64,000 nucleotides of DNA from positions 310,001 to 374,000 of the forward strand of contig NZ_LT629775.1 of the NCBI RefSeq assembly GCF_900105395.1, written 5' to 3'. The notes beneath the pieces are model-generated. The model saw only the letters and a list, made by a program, of their open reading frames with translations, searched no databases and was not told the origin of the DNA. Source of the DNA: Streptomyces sp. TLI_053 (GTDB lineage: Bacteria; Actinomycetota; Actinomycetes; Streptomycetales; Streptomycetaceae). How positions within the stretch are numbered: position 1 is the stretch's first letter; every line of letters starts with the position of its first letter. A program made the position numbers and the translations under genes. Shown in pieces: positions 33,424-42,744 of the stretch.

Positions 33424-35246
33424 CGCTCGGCACGCCTCTCGTCGCGGCTGGTCGCCGTCCCGGCCCGGACGGCCAGGACGGCCATGTCGTCGGCGCAGCC
33501 CCGGCCGAAGTCCAGGGCCGCCCGGGCGAGGCCGGTCACCAGTTCCCGCGGACCGTGGTCGGCCAGGCCGGTTAGCACCCGGGACAGGCGGTCCTCGAAG
33601 AACGCTCCGTCGGCGGCCCGGGACTCCGTGATGCCGTCGGTGAGCAGGACGGCGGTGTCGCCCGGGCGCAGGACCTCCGTGGCCTCGGGCAGCGCGTAGT
33701 CGTCCAGGACTCCGAGCAGGGGACCCGGGGCGCTGTTCAGGGAGTGGACGGTCCCGTCGGCGCGCAGCACGCGCACCGGCGGGTGGCCGGCCGTGGCGAT
33801 GCGCAGGGCGAAGGAGCCGTCGCCCTGCGGAGCGAGGGCCGCGACGATCGCGGTGACGAACTTCGAGGACGTGCTGGCGCGCAGCGAGCGGTTCAACCGG
33901 GTCAGGGCCGCGGCCGGCGCGACGTCGTCCTCCAGCAGGGTCCGCAGGGTGTGCCGGGCGAGACCGGTCAGTGCCGCCGCCTCCGCGCCGCGCCCGCACA
34001 CGTCGCCCACCACCAGGGAGAACGAGCGGGCCCCCGCGACCGCGTCGTAGAAGTCGCCGCCCACGTCCAGCGCGGCGTCGCCCACCTCGTAGGCGGCGGC
34101 GAGTTCCAGGCCGGGGTACTCGGGCAGGACGGCCGGGAGCAGGTGCTGCTGGAGCGATCTGACGTTCTGCCGCCGCTGTTCGTACAGCGTCGCGTTGTCG
34201 ATGGCCAGGGCGGCCCGCAGGGCCAGGTCCGCGAGGAAGGCGGGCCCGGCGATCTCGGCGGCGCCGCGCTGGTAGGCGAAGGTGACCGTGCCGAGCAGTC
34301 GGCCGCGCGCTCGCAGCGGGTTCACCGTGACCGTCCCGCTGGGTGCGGGGCCGTGAGCGGCGAAGGGCGTTCCCGCGAGTTGCTCACCGGTCAGGACGAC
34401 GCCCTCGCGCAGGTCGGACACCTTCGGCAGGACTTCGGCGAGCCAGACCGGATCACGGCCGGCCGCCTCGAAGCTCTCCCGCGCGTCGGCGGCAAGGTGT
34501 GCGGCGGCGACCAGCCGGTAGCCGGTGGGGTACCGCAGATGGACCAGGCAGCCCTCGGCGACCGCGGGAACGGTCATCCGCGCGACCCGCTGCAGGGTCT
34601 CCTCGGTGTCGAGGGAGGAGTCCATCTGCAGCGAGGCCTCGGCGAGCAGGGCGTCGCGCGCCTGCCGCCGGGCGTTCTCCCGCTCGTGCAGGATCCGGGT
34701 GTTGCAGGACGCCACCACGTCGCACACCTGGCCGAGCATCGCGGGCAGGGCCGGAGGGGCCTGCCCGTCGCCCGCGAGGCCGACCGCGACCGCGGCCCAG
34801 TCGCCGTCCTCCAGGGGGAGGGTGCACTCCACCACGTGGGTCGCCGACGCCGCCTCCCACACGGGCTGTTCGGGGCGGGCGCGGCCGTGGCTGTCGTCCG
34901 CGCGGAACCGGCGTACCTCCCCGTGGGCGGGCGGCGCGCCCGCACGGCTCCAGGCGTCGCCGGCGGGCAGGAGGACACGGACCGGAGGGCTCCCGGCCTC
35001 GGCGCTGCTGCGCAGGTAGAGGGCCCGGCCGTTCGACGAGAATCGGCAGCCGGTCACCACGGTCACCCGGGGCACCGTCAGCAGCAGGTCGTACAGTTCG
35101 TCGGACAGACCGGTGACGTCGGTCGTGGTCTGTGCCCGCAGCCAGATCCGGTGGAGCCCGGCGGCCCAGTCCGACCGCGGCGCGCCGGAGGTACGTGGTG
35201 CCGGCAGGTTCTCGCCGGCCACTGTCCACACGTCCGAGCTGATCAT
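33420..35246 (-). CDS. GAF domain-containing PP2C (SpoIIE-type) phosphatase
   Basis: A 608-residue protein. An N-terminal sensory region (about 1-190) precedes a GAF domain (about 200-350: LQRVARMTVPAVAEGCLVHL to LALRAALAIDNATLYEQRRQ) and a C-terminal SpoIIE/RsbU-type PP2C domain (VGGDFYDAV, VVGDVCGRGAEAAALTGLAR, ITESRAADGAFF and GCADDMAVLAVR, with the metal-binding Asp residues). Such enzymes dephosphorylate anti-sigma-factor antagonists. It is co-transcribed with the response regulator (ATGA overlap) and divergent from the phytochrome kinase across 228 bp. No anti-sigma pair is in the window. Confidence 0.88.
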   Translation of the reverse strand: MISSDVWTVAGENLPAPRTSGAPRSDWAAGLHRIWLRAQTTTDVTGLSDELYDLLLTVPRVTVVTGCRFSSNGRALYLRSSAEAGSPPVRVLLPAGDAWSRAGAPPAHGEVRRFRADDSHGRARPEQPVWEAASATHVVECTLPLEDGDWAAVAVGLAGDGQAPPALPAMLGQVCDVVASCNTRILHERENARRQARDALLAEASLQMDSSLDTEETLQRVARMTVPAVAEGCLVHLRYPTGYRLVAAAHLAADARESFEAAGRDPVWLAEVLPKVSDLREGVVLTGEQLAGTPFAAHGPAPSGTVTVNPLRARGRLLGTVTFAYQRGAAEIAGPAFLADLALRAALAIDNATLYEQRRQNVRSLQQHLLPAVLPEYPGLELAAAYEVGDAALDVGGDFYDAVAGARSFSLVVGDVCGRGAEAAALTGLARHTLRTLLEDDVAPAAALTRLNRSLRASTSSKFVTAIVAALAPQGDGSFALRIATAGHPPVRVLRADGTVHSLNSAPGPLLGVLDDYALPEATEVLRPGDTAVLLTDGITESRAADGAFFEDRLSRVLTGLADHGPRELVTGLARAALDFGRGCADDMAVLAVRAGTATSRDERRAER

Positions 35247-35474
35247 CGTTCCTGGCCTCCACCGACGCTGCCGCGCACGCCCGCACGGGGCCCCGGGCTC
35301 CGGGGACGCTCACGAGGTCGATGCTTGTGGCCGGCCGGTCCTGGAAGGCCGGCACGTACCGCCTCGGAACTCTATCGGCCGGAACCCGCATGCGGGAACC
35401 GCACCCGGCCCGTGGGCGCGTAGGGTTGCCGTCCAGCCGCCTCGGCCCCCGGGGCACCGGAGAACGGACACCCC

Positions 35475-37784
35475 TTGGCCGACGACGACTGGCTGTCCCC
35501 CCGCGCCCGGGCGGCCGAGAGCGCGGCCGGCGGCGGCTTCGATCTCACCGAGTGCGTCCGCGAGCCGATCCACCTCCTGGGCAGAGTGCAGTCGTTCGGC
35601 GTCCTGCTGGCAGTTGGTCTGCACGACGGCATCGTCCGGGTCGCCTCCGACAACGTCCACGACCGGCTCGGCCTGACGGCCGGGCAACTCCTGGGACGCC
35701 CGGCGCACGACGTGCTCGGCCACGACGTGCTCGGCCACGACGTGCTCGAAGCCGCCCTCCGGGAGACCGTCCGCTCCGGGGAGAACTCGGCCCTCCTCCC
35801 CGAGCCGTTGCGCACGGCGTCCGGCGCGCTCTTCGATGTCACCGCACACCGCCGAGACGCGCTGCTCGTCCTGGAGCTCGAACCCTGCCAGGACCTCTCC
35901 CGGGCGCGGCCCGGCCTGCACCGGAGGGTCCAACAGGCGCTCCTGCGGATCCAGCGCTGCACCACGGTGGCCGACTGCTGTGCCGCGGCCGTACGGGAAG
36001 TGCGGCTGCTGACCGGCTACCAGCGGGTGGTCGCCTACCGCTTCGAGGACGAGGACGGCCCCGGCGAGGTCGTCGCCGAGGACGCCGCGGCGCACCTCGA
36101 ACCCTGGCTCGGCCTGTGGTTCCCGGCCAGTGACATCCCGCCGCAGGCCCGCCGGCTCTACCAGCGCAACTGGATCCGCGTCATCGGCGACGTCGACGAC
36201 CCCGGCGCGGGCCTCGACCCGCCGCTGCGGCCGTCCACCGGCCGTCCGCTCGACCTCTCCTCCGCGGCGCTGCGGACCGTCTCCTCCTTCCACCTCGAGT
36301 ACTTGCGCAACATCGGCGTCCGTTCCTCCATGTCGGTGTCCGTCCTGCGCGACGACACCCTGTGGGGCCTCATCGCCTGTCACGGTGAAGAACCGGTCTG
36401 GCTCTCCCCCGACGTCCGGTCGGCCTGCGAGCTGTTCGGAAGCGCCCTGTCCGTGCAGCTCGCCACCATCGACGACCGCGAACAGGCCACCGCACTCGAA
36501 CATCGCCGGGCGGCCCTGGAGCGTCTGCTGGCCGACCTGTCCGACTCCCCCGCGGCATCGCTGCACGACCACGCGGACGCGCTCGGGGCCCTGGTCGACG
36601 CCGACGGCACGATCGTGGTGCACGACGGAGCGACCACCGTTCGGGGTCCCGCCGTCGCCGGCTCCGTGGTGGAACGGCTCCGGTCCCTGGCCGCCGACCT
36701 GCGGCCCGGCGAGGTCTGGGCCACCGACCGGCTCCCCGAGATCCTGGCACCGCACGCCGACGGCACGACCGACGGCACGGCCGACGCCCCGGAGCCGGCG
36801 GGAGTTCTCCTGCTTCCCCTGGGTGACGGCCTCCTGGCCTGGTACCGCACCGAGCGGCCCACCTCCCGGTGCTGGGCCTCGGACCCCGCACTGCCCGTAC
36901 GGCTCGGACCGCACGGCGAACGGCTGACGCCCCGCGGATCCTCGGCGGTCTTCCGTGCCACGGTCCGCGGCCGGAGCCTGCCGTGGACCGCGGCCGACCG
37001 GGCGGGCGCCGGGGAGGCCACCCGTGCGGTCGCCGACCTCCTCGCCCGCCACTCCGCCTGGACCGCCGACTTCAACCGGCGCCTGCAGCGCAGCAACGCC
37101 GACCTCGACGCGTTCGCCCATGCCGCCGCCCACGAACTCAAGGAACCGCTGCGAGGAATCTCCAACGCGGCGATCTTCATCGTCGAGGACGCCGCGGCAT
37201 CACTGGACGAGGTCAGCCTGCGGCGACTGGACACCGTACGTCGCCTCGCCGCCCGCATGGACAGCCTCCTCGACTCGCTGCTGCGCTACTCGCAGGTCAG
37301 CGCGGTCGGCCTCGACCGGATCCGGATCCCGCTCGCCACCGCCCTCGACGCGGCGCTCGACATCGCCGGCGAGCGGCTCGCCGAGCACGGGGTCAGCGTG
37401 GTGCGCGGCGTCCTGCCGGTCGTGTCCGCCGACCCCGACCGGCTCCAGGACGTCCTCGTCAACCTGCTCGTCAACGCGGCCAAGTACGCACGCGAGGACG
37501 GACCGCGATTCGTGTGCGTCGATGTCGAGCGCCGGGACGACGAGCACGGAACCGCCCAGGACGTCGTCGTGGTCCGCGACAACGGGATCGGCATCCCCCC
37601 GGAACACCAGGACGAGGTGTTCGGACTCTTCCGGCGCCTGCACCGCCCCACCGAGAAGGGCGGCGGCTCCGGCGCCGGACTGGCCATCGTCCGACGCATC
37701 GTCGAACGGCACGGTGGCAGCGTCTGGCTGCGGACCCCACCGGCCGGCGGCACCGAGGTCTGCTTCACCCTGCCCGACGACTGA
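35475..37784 (+). CDS. Bacteriophytochrome-like histidine kinase
   Basis: A 769-residue kinase. The N-terminal PAS region has FDLTECVREPIHLLGRVQSF, with Cys27 in the position of the biliverdin-binding Cys of bacteriophytochromes. The GAF domain carries WFPASDIPPQARRLYQRNW and SFHLEYLRNIGV, with IACHGEEP. A PHY-like region follows, then the HisKA box (FAHAAAHELKEPLRGIS) and the HATPase (NLLVNAAKYA, VVRDNGIGI and GSGAGLAIVRRI). TTG 35475 is the only start that keeps the PAS knot; GGAG lies 12 bases upstream. A 15-bp triple repeat encodes GHDVLGHDVLGHDVL in the PAS domain. No haem oxygenase gene is in the window. Confidence 0.9.
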   Translation: MADDDWLSPRARAAESAAGGGFDLTECVREPIHLLGRVQSFGVLLAVGLHDGIVRVASDNVHDRLGLTAGQLLGRPAHDVLGHDVLGHDVLEAALRETVRSGENSALLPEPLRTASGALFDVTAHRRDALLVLELEPCQDLSRARPGLHRRVQQALLRIQRCTTVADCCAAAVREVRLLTGYQRVVAYRFEDEDGPGEVVAEDAAAHLEPWLGLWFPASDIPPQARRLYQRNWIRVIGDVDDPGAGLDPPLRPSTGRPLDLSSAALRTVSSFHLEYLRNIGVRSSMSVSVLRDDTLWGLIACHGEEPVWLSPDVRSACELFGSALSVQLATIDDREQATALEHRRAALERLLADLSDSPAASLHDHADALGALVDADGTIVVHDGATTVRGPAVAGSVVERLRSLAADLRPGEVWATDRLPEILAPHADGTTDGTADAPEPAGVLLLPLGDGLLAWYRTERPTSRCWASDPALPVRLGPHGERLTPRGSSAVFRATVRGRSLPWTAADRAGAGEATRAVADLLARHSAWTADFNRRLQRSNADLDAFAHAAAHELKEPLRGISNAAIFIVEDAAASLDEVSLRRLDTVRRLAARMDSLLDSLLRYSQVSAVGLDRIRIPLATALDAALDIAGERLAEHGVSVVRGVLPVVSADPDRLQDVLVNLLVNAAKYAREDGPRFVCVDVERRDDEHGTAQDVVVVRDNGIGIPPEHQDEVFGLFRRLHRPTEKGGGSGAGLAIVRRIVERHGGSVWLRTPPAGGTEVCFTLPDD

Positions 37785-37995
37785 CCCGCCCCGGTCCGCG
37801 CCGTGGGCGGGTCCGAGTCGTGGGAGGGTCCGCGCGGTCGCGTCGACGTGCGGCGCCGCGCCCGGGAGCGGGCCGCGGTGGGAGACACGGCGAGCCGCCG
37901 GGCCGTGCGCGGGGCGGCGGGCCCACCCCTCCGAGGGTCGGGAGCAGCGGCGGCGCGAGCCGCGTGCGGGCGTGGATCATGGGCGGAGGGCGGTG

Positions 37996-38214
37996 TCACC
38001 ATCCGGCGATCCTCCCCACGGCGAAGCCGACGCAGCACACCACCACGACGGCGATCACCACCAGTGGGATCCAGGAGGGCCAGGCGTCGTGAAGCTCGAC
38101 CGGCTCCGGGGTCGAGATGCCCGAGCACGTGGAGGCCTCGCACTCGGGAGTCTCGGTGGGGGGATTCGCGGGCACGGCGCGTTCGATGACCGGGCTCTGT
38201 TGCTCGGAGGTCAT
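37996..38214 (-). CDS. Small C-tail-anchored membrane protein
   Basis: A 72-residue protein: an acidic, Pro/Thr-rich soluble N-terminus with two cysteines (ECEASTCSG), then one C-terminal helix (WIPLVVIAVVVVCCVGFAVG). The ATG is preceded by GGAGGAC at ideal spacing. There is no family I can name. It stands alone between the convergent phytochrome gene and the glycosyltransferase. Confidence 0.62.
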   Translation of the reverse strand: MTSEQQSPVIERAVPANPPTETPECEASTCSGISTPEPVELHDAWPSWIPLVVIAVVVVCCVGFAVGRIAGW

Positions 38215-38481
38215 GACGTCCTCCTGCTGTCGGAATGCGGGCACTGCGGTGGCGGTCGTGTTTCGGTCTGCTCGGGTCGGTGGCCGACGGGCTGTGGTCG
38301 CGCCACCGGGGTCACGGGTCCATGGTCGTCCCGTCCGTGCGCGGCATCCAGTCGCAGCGTTTGCGCATCGTCGCGGGTGGCGGCAGGCGTCGCTGCCGGG
38401 GTGTTCACCGGCCGGACGGGTCCGGTGGTCCCTCGGCGGGCCGATCATCGCAGCGGTGGTCGGCCGACCGTGGTTCCGCGG

Positions 38482-40605
38482 TCATCGCGGACCGTCCAGG
38501 TCACCGTCTGCACCCTCCGAACGGCCCGGCCGGGCCGATGGTGACGTTCGGCCGCAGACGGCCCGGTAGGCCCGGGCCAGGGACTCGGCCATCGAGTCGA
38601 TGCCGAACCGCTCGCGCACCGTCGCCGCGCCGGCGCGCGCCATGGCCAGTCGTTGCGGCACCGGCGTGCTCAGCACCGAGCACAGGCCCTCGGCCAGCCG
38701 GGCGACGGACGCGGTGTCGAGCAGTCGGCCGTTGACACCGTCGCGCAGGTAGTGGGAGGCACCGCCGCGCCGCGGCGCGGCCACCAGGAGGCCCGCCTCC
38801 ATGGCCTCCAGCACCGCCAGGCCGAACTCCTCCTTGGCACTGGGGCACACATAGAGGACCGATCCCGGCCGACCCTGTGCCAGGGCCCGCTCCAGCAGCC
38901 GCACCTGCCGGTTGGGCAGCGCGGGCCACACGACGGCGCGTCGCCCGGCGACCGGATCGGCGGCGAGGTGCCCGGCGAGCCGGGCACGCACCGCCGCTTC
39001 GACCGGGGTCGGGTGTGTGGGAGACCCTCCGACCAGCAGCAGGGTGCTGCGGTGGTGCAGGCCCGCGAGCATCCAGGCGCGCACCAGGTGCTCCTGCTGC
39101 TTGACGGGGTGGAGCCGGCCGACGCACAGCAGCAGCGGCAGTTCCCGGTCGGCGGGATCGAGGCCGCCCGCGCCGGTGCCGCCGTACAGACGGGCGAGCA
39201 GGCGGTCGCCCGCCGCACCGTCGCCCGCCTCGGGACGGAAGGGGGCGATGCCCTCGGGCTGGACGTGGACCGGGCGCTCCGCCAGTTGGGGGAAGTGCGC
39301 CACCAGCTCCTGCCCCGGTGTCGTGGGCATGGCCACCAGCAGATCGGCACGGGCGACCAGGCGGTCGGCGACGAAGACGCGGTGCAGGTCCAGACGCAGC
39401 GCGAGCGCCGCGTCTCCGGTGTGCTCCGGCGGCAGGCGGCCGTGCCGTTCGTCGATCGTGCGGTGGGGGTCGGGAGTGACGGTGAACGCGAGCCGCGCGC
39501 CGTGGCGGCGGGTGGCGCGGGCGACCGCGAGCGAGGCGTCGTCGGCGAACCTGACATGGACGATGTCCGGCCGGGCGCCCGGGAGGGCGAGGATCCGGGC
39601 GGTCCACCAGGCCAGTGCGGCCTGGTGCTCGACAGCGGTGTGCGGCTCCAGTGGCTGCGGCGAGTCGAGGGGCAGCCGGACCAGCAGATGTGATCGGCCC
39701 GCCGGCCGGACCAGGTCGCCGCAGTCGGCTTCCGCGGGTCGGGCGGTGGTGAGGGTGAGGACCCGGGCGACGCCCGCCTCGGCGGTCAGGGCCCGGCCCA
39801 GCCCGGTCAGCAGGACGCTCATACCGCCGCTGAGCCCGGCGCCGGGCTCTTCCGGACGGCCCAGCAGCATCGACTGCGCGACCACCAAGGACCCGGGCGC
39901 GGGCTCAGCCAGCGCGGCGAACGCCGCCCTGAACAGGTGGCCCGACGGGCCTGCGGGGCGTACGCGCTCGGCGCAGGCGGCGAGCAGCAGCTGCTCGTAG
40001 CCGTCCCGGCCCTCGCCCGGGTGGGGCAGCACGAGGTGACCGCCGGGCACGCCCGACAGGTAGCGCCACAGCGCGTGGGCCGCGTGCCGGCCGGCGGGCC
40101 GACGCCGGTGGGCTTCGACCGCGGAGAGCGGTCGCAGACCGTTCGCGTCGGCCACGTCCAGCAGGAACCCGGTTTCCGCGGAGCCGGGACCGGCGAGCAG
40201 CCGGCGGCGGATCTCGACGGTGGCGGCGGCCCCCGCGTCGAGGCGCGCGGTGCGCTCCCAGGCTTCCGCGAGAGCGGTCCGATCGAAAGCCCGGAGATCG
40301 GGCGCCGCGCCGACTGCCGCCAGGACCCGCGCCGGGAGGGCGCCGTCGCGCCGGGCGAGCCCGCGAAGGCGCGCCGTGCGCCGGTCGGCGACGGACAGCA
40401 CCGCGTCCGCGCGGCCGCAGGACCCGCCGTACTCGGCCCGCGCCAGCCGGTCGAGCAGGCCCGCGACCGGTACCGCGCCGACATCCTGGCCCCAGTGGAA
40501 CCGGCGCCACCCGGTGAGGACCCCGGCGTCGCCGGGGCCGCCGGAACCGCCGGGGCCGCCGCGCGGGGGCGCCGCCCCGGCGGTCGGTGTCAGGTGGTGG
40601 GTCAT
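38482..40605 (-). CDS. GT4-family glycosyltransferase
   Basis: A 707-residue protein. The N-terminal 240 residues are Arg/Ala-rich with no known fold. The rest is a GT-B enzyme of the sucrose-phosphate-synthase/GT4 kind: LLTGLGRALTAEAGVARVLT, DIVHVRFADDASLAVA (acceptor half), and LPLLLCVGRLHPVKQQEHLV, then VCPSAKEEFGLAVLEAMEAG (donor-binding E-x7-E motif). It would transfer a sugar from a nucleotide-sugar donor to an unknown acceptor. The ATG is preceded by GGGAGGAC. It diverges from another glycosyltransferase gene at 40819, with tandem repeats in the shared promoter region. Confidence 0.82.
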   Translation of the reverse strand: MTHHLTPTAGAAPPRGGPGGSGGPGDAGVLTGWRRFHWGQDVGAVPVAGLLDRLARAEYGGSCGRADAVLSVADRRTARLRGLARRDGALPARVLAAVGAAPDLRAFDRTALAEAWERTARLDAGAAATVEIRRRLLAGPGSAETGFLLDVADANGLRPLSAVEAHRRRPAGRHAAHALWRYLSGVPGGHLVLPHPGEGRDGYEQLLLAACAERVRPAGPSGHLFRAAFAALAEPAPGSLVVAQSMLLGRPEEPGAGLSGGMSVLLTGLGRALTAEAGVARVLTLTTARPAEADCGDLVRPAGRSHLLVRLPLDSPQPLEPHTAVEHQAALAWWTARILALPGARPDIVHVRFADDASLAVARATRRHGARLAFTVTPDPHRTIDERHGRLPPEHTGDAALALRLDLHRVFVADRLVARADLLVAMPTTPGQELVAHFPQLAERPVHVQPEGIAPFRPEAGDGAAGDRLLARLYGGTGAGGLDPADRELPLLLCVGRLHPVKQQEHLVRAWMLAGLHHRSTLLLVGGSPTHPTPVEAAVRARLAGHLAADPVAGRRAVVWPALPNRQVRLLERALAQGRPGSVLYVCPSAKEEFGLAVLEAMEAGLLVAAPRRGGASHYLRDGVNGRLLDTASVARLAEGLCSVLSTPVPQRLAMARAGAATVRERFGIDSMAESLARAYRAVCGRTSPSARPGRSEGADGDLDGPR

Positions 40606-40646
40606 CGCGCGTCCTCCCGTGCCGCCGTCCCGTCGACGGCGTGTTC

Positions 40647-40733
40647 GGAGCAGGGTGGCGCGACGGTTTGGATTCGGAGCCGGGTGACGCAACGGTTCGG
40701 AACCGGAGCCGGGTGACGCAACCGTTCGGAACC
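40647..40733. promoter_or_regulatory. Three tandem 29-bp repeats between divergent glycosyltransferase genes
   Basis: Units start at 40647, 40676 and 40705 and share GGAG(C)CGGGTGACGCAAC and then GGTTCGGAACC. Units 2 and 3 differ at one base; unit 1 is more diverged. Each unit contains the near-palindrome GGTTC-GGAACC. The position between two divergent starts suggests an operator for a shared regulator. Confidence 0.6.
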
Positions 40734-40818
40734 GGCCGCTGTCGGTTTCCCGGACGCGGCACCGCGCCTGGCATCATCGAAGGCCGCATGCGCAGCGTCA
40801 CCCCCGACGGAGGACACC

Positions 40819-42174
40819 GTGGCCCGCGTCGTCGTGATCAGCCCGCCCTTCCACTCCCACGCCCGGCCGCTGGCCGCACTCGGCCGCGCGCTGAGCGGGC
40901 TCGGCGCCCGCGTCGACTTCGCCTGCACCCCGGCGTTCGCCGACCTCGCGGCCCGCAGCGGGCTCGGATTCACCGAGCTGGCCGTCACCCGCAACGCCAA
41001 CACCGGCATCGCCGAGGCGACCCGGCAGGACCGGGCGGAGAGCAGGCGCCTGCGCGAGTTCCTCGACGCAACGCGCCAGGGCCCGACCGCGACGCTCCTC
41101 ACCCAGGCCCGCCACCGGCGCGCCGACATGCTGCCCGACCCGGAGCACCTGCTCGGCGAACTCGCCGCCCTCGACGAGCGGCTGCGCCCCGACTGGTACC
41201 TCGTCGACCAGCTCTCCTACAGCGCGACCCTCGCCCTGCACTGCCTCGACCTGCCCTACGCCACCTTCTGCCCGGGCCACCCCAGCTACCTGCCGACCGG
41301 ACCCGACGCCTACTTCGGCCTCCCCCTGGTCTGGCCGGACGCCCTGCGCCCCGCCGCCGCCGACCTCGACCGGCTGCGCGCCGCGGCGGCGGCGAACGAC
41401 GCCGCGTTCACCGCGGCGTTCCGGGCGGTCGTCCGCCGCCACGCCCCGGGGCGGCCCGTTCCCGAGCGGGCCTTCGCCCTGTGCTCGCCGCACGCCGTCG
41501 TCTTCAACTACCCCCGCCTGCCGTGGCTCCCGACTCCCCCGGCCGGCCCCCGGGCCCTGTATGCCGGGCACCTGCTGCCCGAGACGGGCCCGGAGCCGCT
41601 GGACGAGCACTGGCGGGGCGCGCTCGCCCGGCTCACGACCGGCGGACGCCCGCTGGTGCTCCTGGCCCTCGGCACGTTCCTGTCCGCCCGCGACGACGTC
41701 CTGACCACGGCCGCGGCCGGGATCCTCCGGCATACCCCGGCCTCGGTGGTCATGGCGGCCGGCCGACGCACCGACGCCGTCGCGGCGCACCCCCTGCTGC
41801 GCGGCACCTCACCGGAACGACTGCACGTCGCCCCGGTGATCCCGCAGCAGGAACTGCTGCCGCACGCCGCGGCGATGGTCCACCACGGCGGCAACAACTC
41901 CTTCACCGAATGCCTGCACGCCGGTGTGCCCGCCCTGGTCCTGCCGTTCTCCAGCGACCAGTTCGCCATCGCCCACGACGCCGAACGCGCCGGGGCCGGC
42001 TACTGCCTGGACCCCAACACCGTCACCCCCGACGCCGTCGGCCACGCGGTGGCAGCCCTCCTCGCCGGGCAGGGCCGCCGCACCACCGCGCTCGGCACCG
42101 GCCCGAGTCCGGTCCCGCACGGCCCGGCATGGGCCGCCGCCGCACTCCTGCGGTCCGTGCCGGCCCGCCCCTGA
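40819..42174 (+). CDS. MGT-family (UDP-glycosyltransferase-like) glycosyltransferase
   Basis: A 451-residue GT1/GT-B enzyme. The N-terminal acceptor domain begins ARVVVISPPFHSHARPLAAL, with the catalytic His candidate in FHSHARP. The donor half has LVLLALGTFLSARDD, VAPVIPQQELLPHAAAMVHH, then HGGNNSFTECLHAGVPALVL, the GT1 signature that binds a nucleotide sugar. Relatives glycosylate small molecules or antibiotics. GTG 40819 has GGAGG upstream. It diverges from the GT4 gene and may share its regulation. The acceptor is unknown. Confidence 0.85.
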   Translation: MARVVVISPPFHSHARPLAALGRALSGLGARVDFACTPAFADLAARSGLGFTELAVTRNANTGIAEATRQDRAESRRLREFLDATRQGPTATLLTQARHRRADMLPDPEHLLGELAALDERLRPDWYLVDQLSYSATLALHCLDLPYATFCPGHPSYLPTGPDAYFGLPLVWPDALRPAAADLDRLRAAAAANDAAFTAAFRAVVRRHAPGRPVPERAFALCSPHAVVFNYPRLPWLPTPPAGPRALYAGHLLPETGPEPLDEHWRGALARLTTGGRPLVLLALGTFLSARDDVLTTAAAGILRHTPASVVMAAGRRTDAVAAHPLLRGTSPERLHVAPVIPQQELLPHAAAMVHHGGNNSFTECLHAGVPALVLPFSSDQFAIAHDAERAGAGYCLDPNTVTPDAVGHAVAALLAGQGRRTTALGTGPSPVPHGPAWAAAALLRSVPARP

Positions 42175-42414
42175 CGCCTTCGGCACGAACCGCACACAGT
42201 GCCGCGCCGCCGGGCAGCGGGCGACTCCGCCGAGCAGATCCTCGTCCGCCGCAGCCAACCGGGCACCGCAGGGCGCCGGCTCCCGCACGATCACCACGGC
42301 ACCCGCGATCCGGGTCCGGCCCCGGAGGGCGGGGCCGGAGGACACCGCCCCCTGGTGAGGCCCGGTACGTCCGATCACCGACCGGTCACAGGGCCCCTCG
42401 AACCACGGAGCCCG

Positions 42415-42592
42415 GTGTCCGATGCCCGTTGGAGCCTGATCGAGCCGGTCTTCACAGCTTGGCGGGCTCGCCGCGCCGGCCCCGGCGCGGCGAGCCCGCG
42501 TCCATGACCTGCGGGAGATCGTGAACGCGGTCCTCTACGTCGACCGGACCGGTATCCCGTGGGAGTACCTGCCGCACGACTTCCCGCCCTGA
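42415..42592 (+). pseudogene. IS5-family transposase N-terminal relic
   Basis: It begins [18 protein letters not shown] and, after a frameshift near 42500, continues [20 protein letters not shown], then EYLPHDFPP before a stop. This is the N-terminal signature of one subgroup of Streptomyces IS5 transposases. It has an 18-bp palindrome at 42462-42499 inside. The rest of the transposase is absent. The flanking DNA (42175-42414 and 42593-42744) holds no supported gene. Confidence 0.7.
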
Positions 42593-42744
42593 ACGGTCCA
42601 CGCCGCGCAGGCGGGGGTCGACCGGGGGTCCTGGAGTACGTCGAGGTTTCTGGGATGTCCTCCTCGCACGGACGGGGTCTGTCGGTTCCGTGGGCGGGTC
42701 CTGGCCGTGAGTGCCGGCGGAAGTGGCAGTGGCCGGTGCCGGCC

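Noticed and set aside
35700..35750. Three 15-bp tandem repeats considered as a regulatory array
   Set aside because: They are in frame inside the phytochrome kinase gene and encode a repeated GHDVL peptide, so they are coding.
42462..42499. An 18-bp perfect palindrome considered as a terminator
   Set aside because: It lies within the codons of the IS5 transposase relic and can be explained by them; no gene ends just before it.
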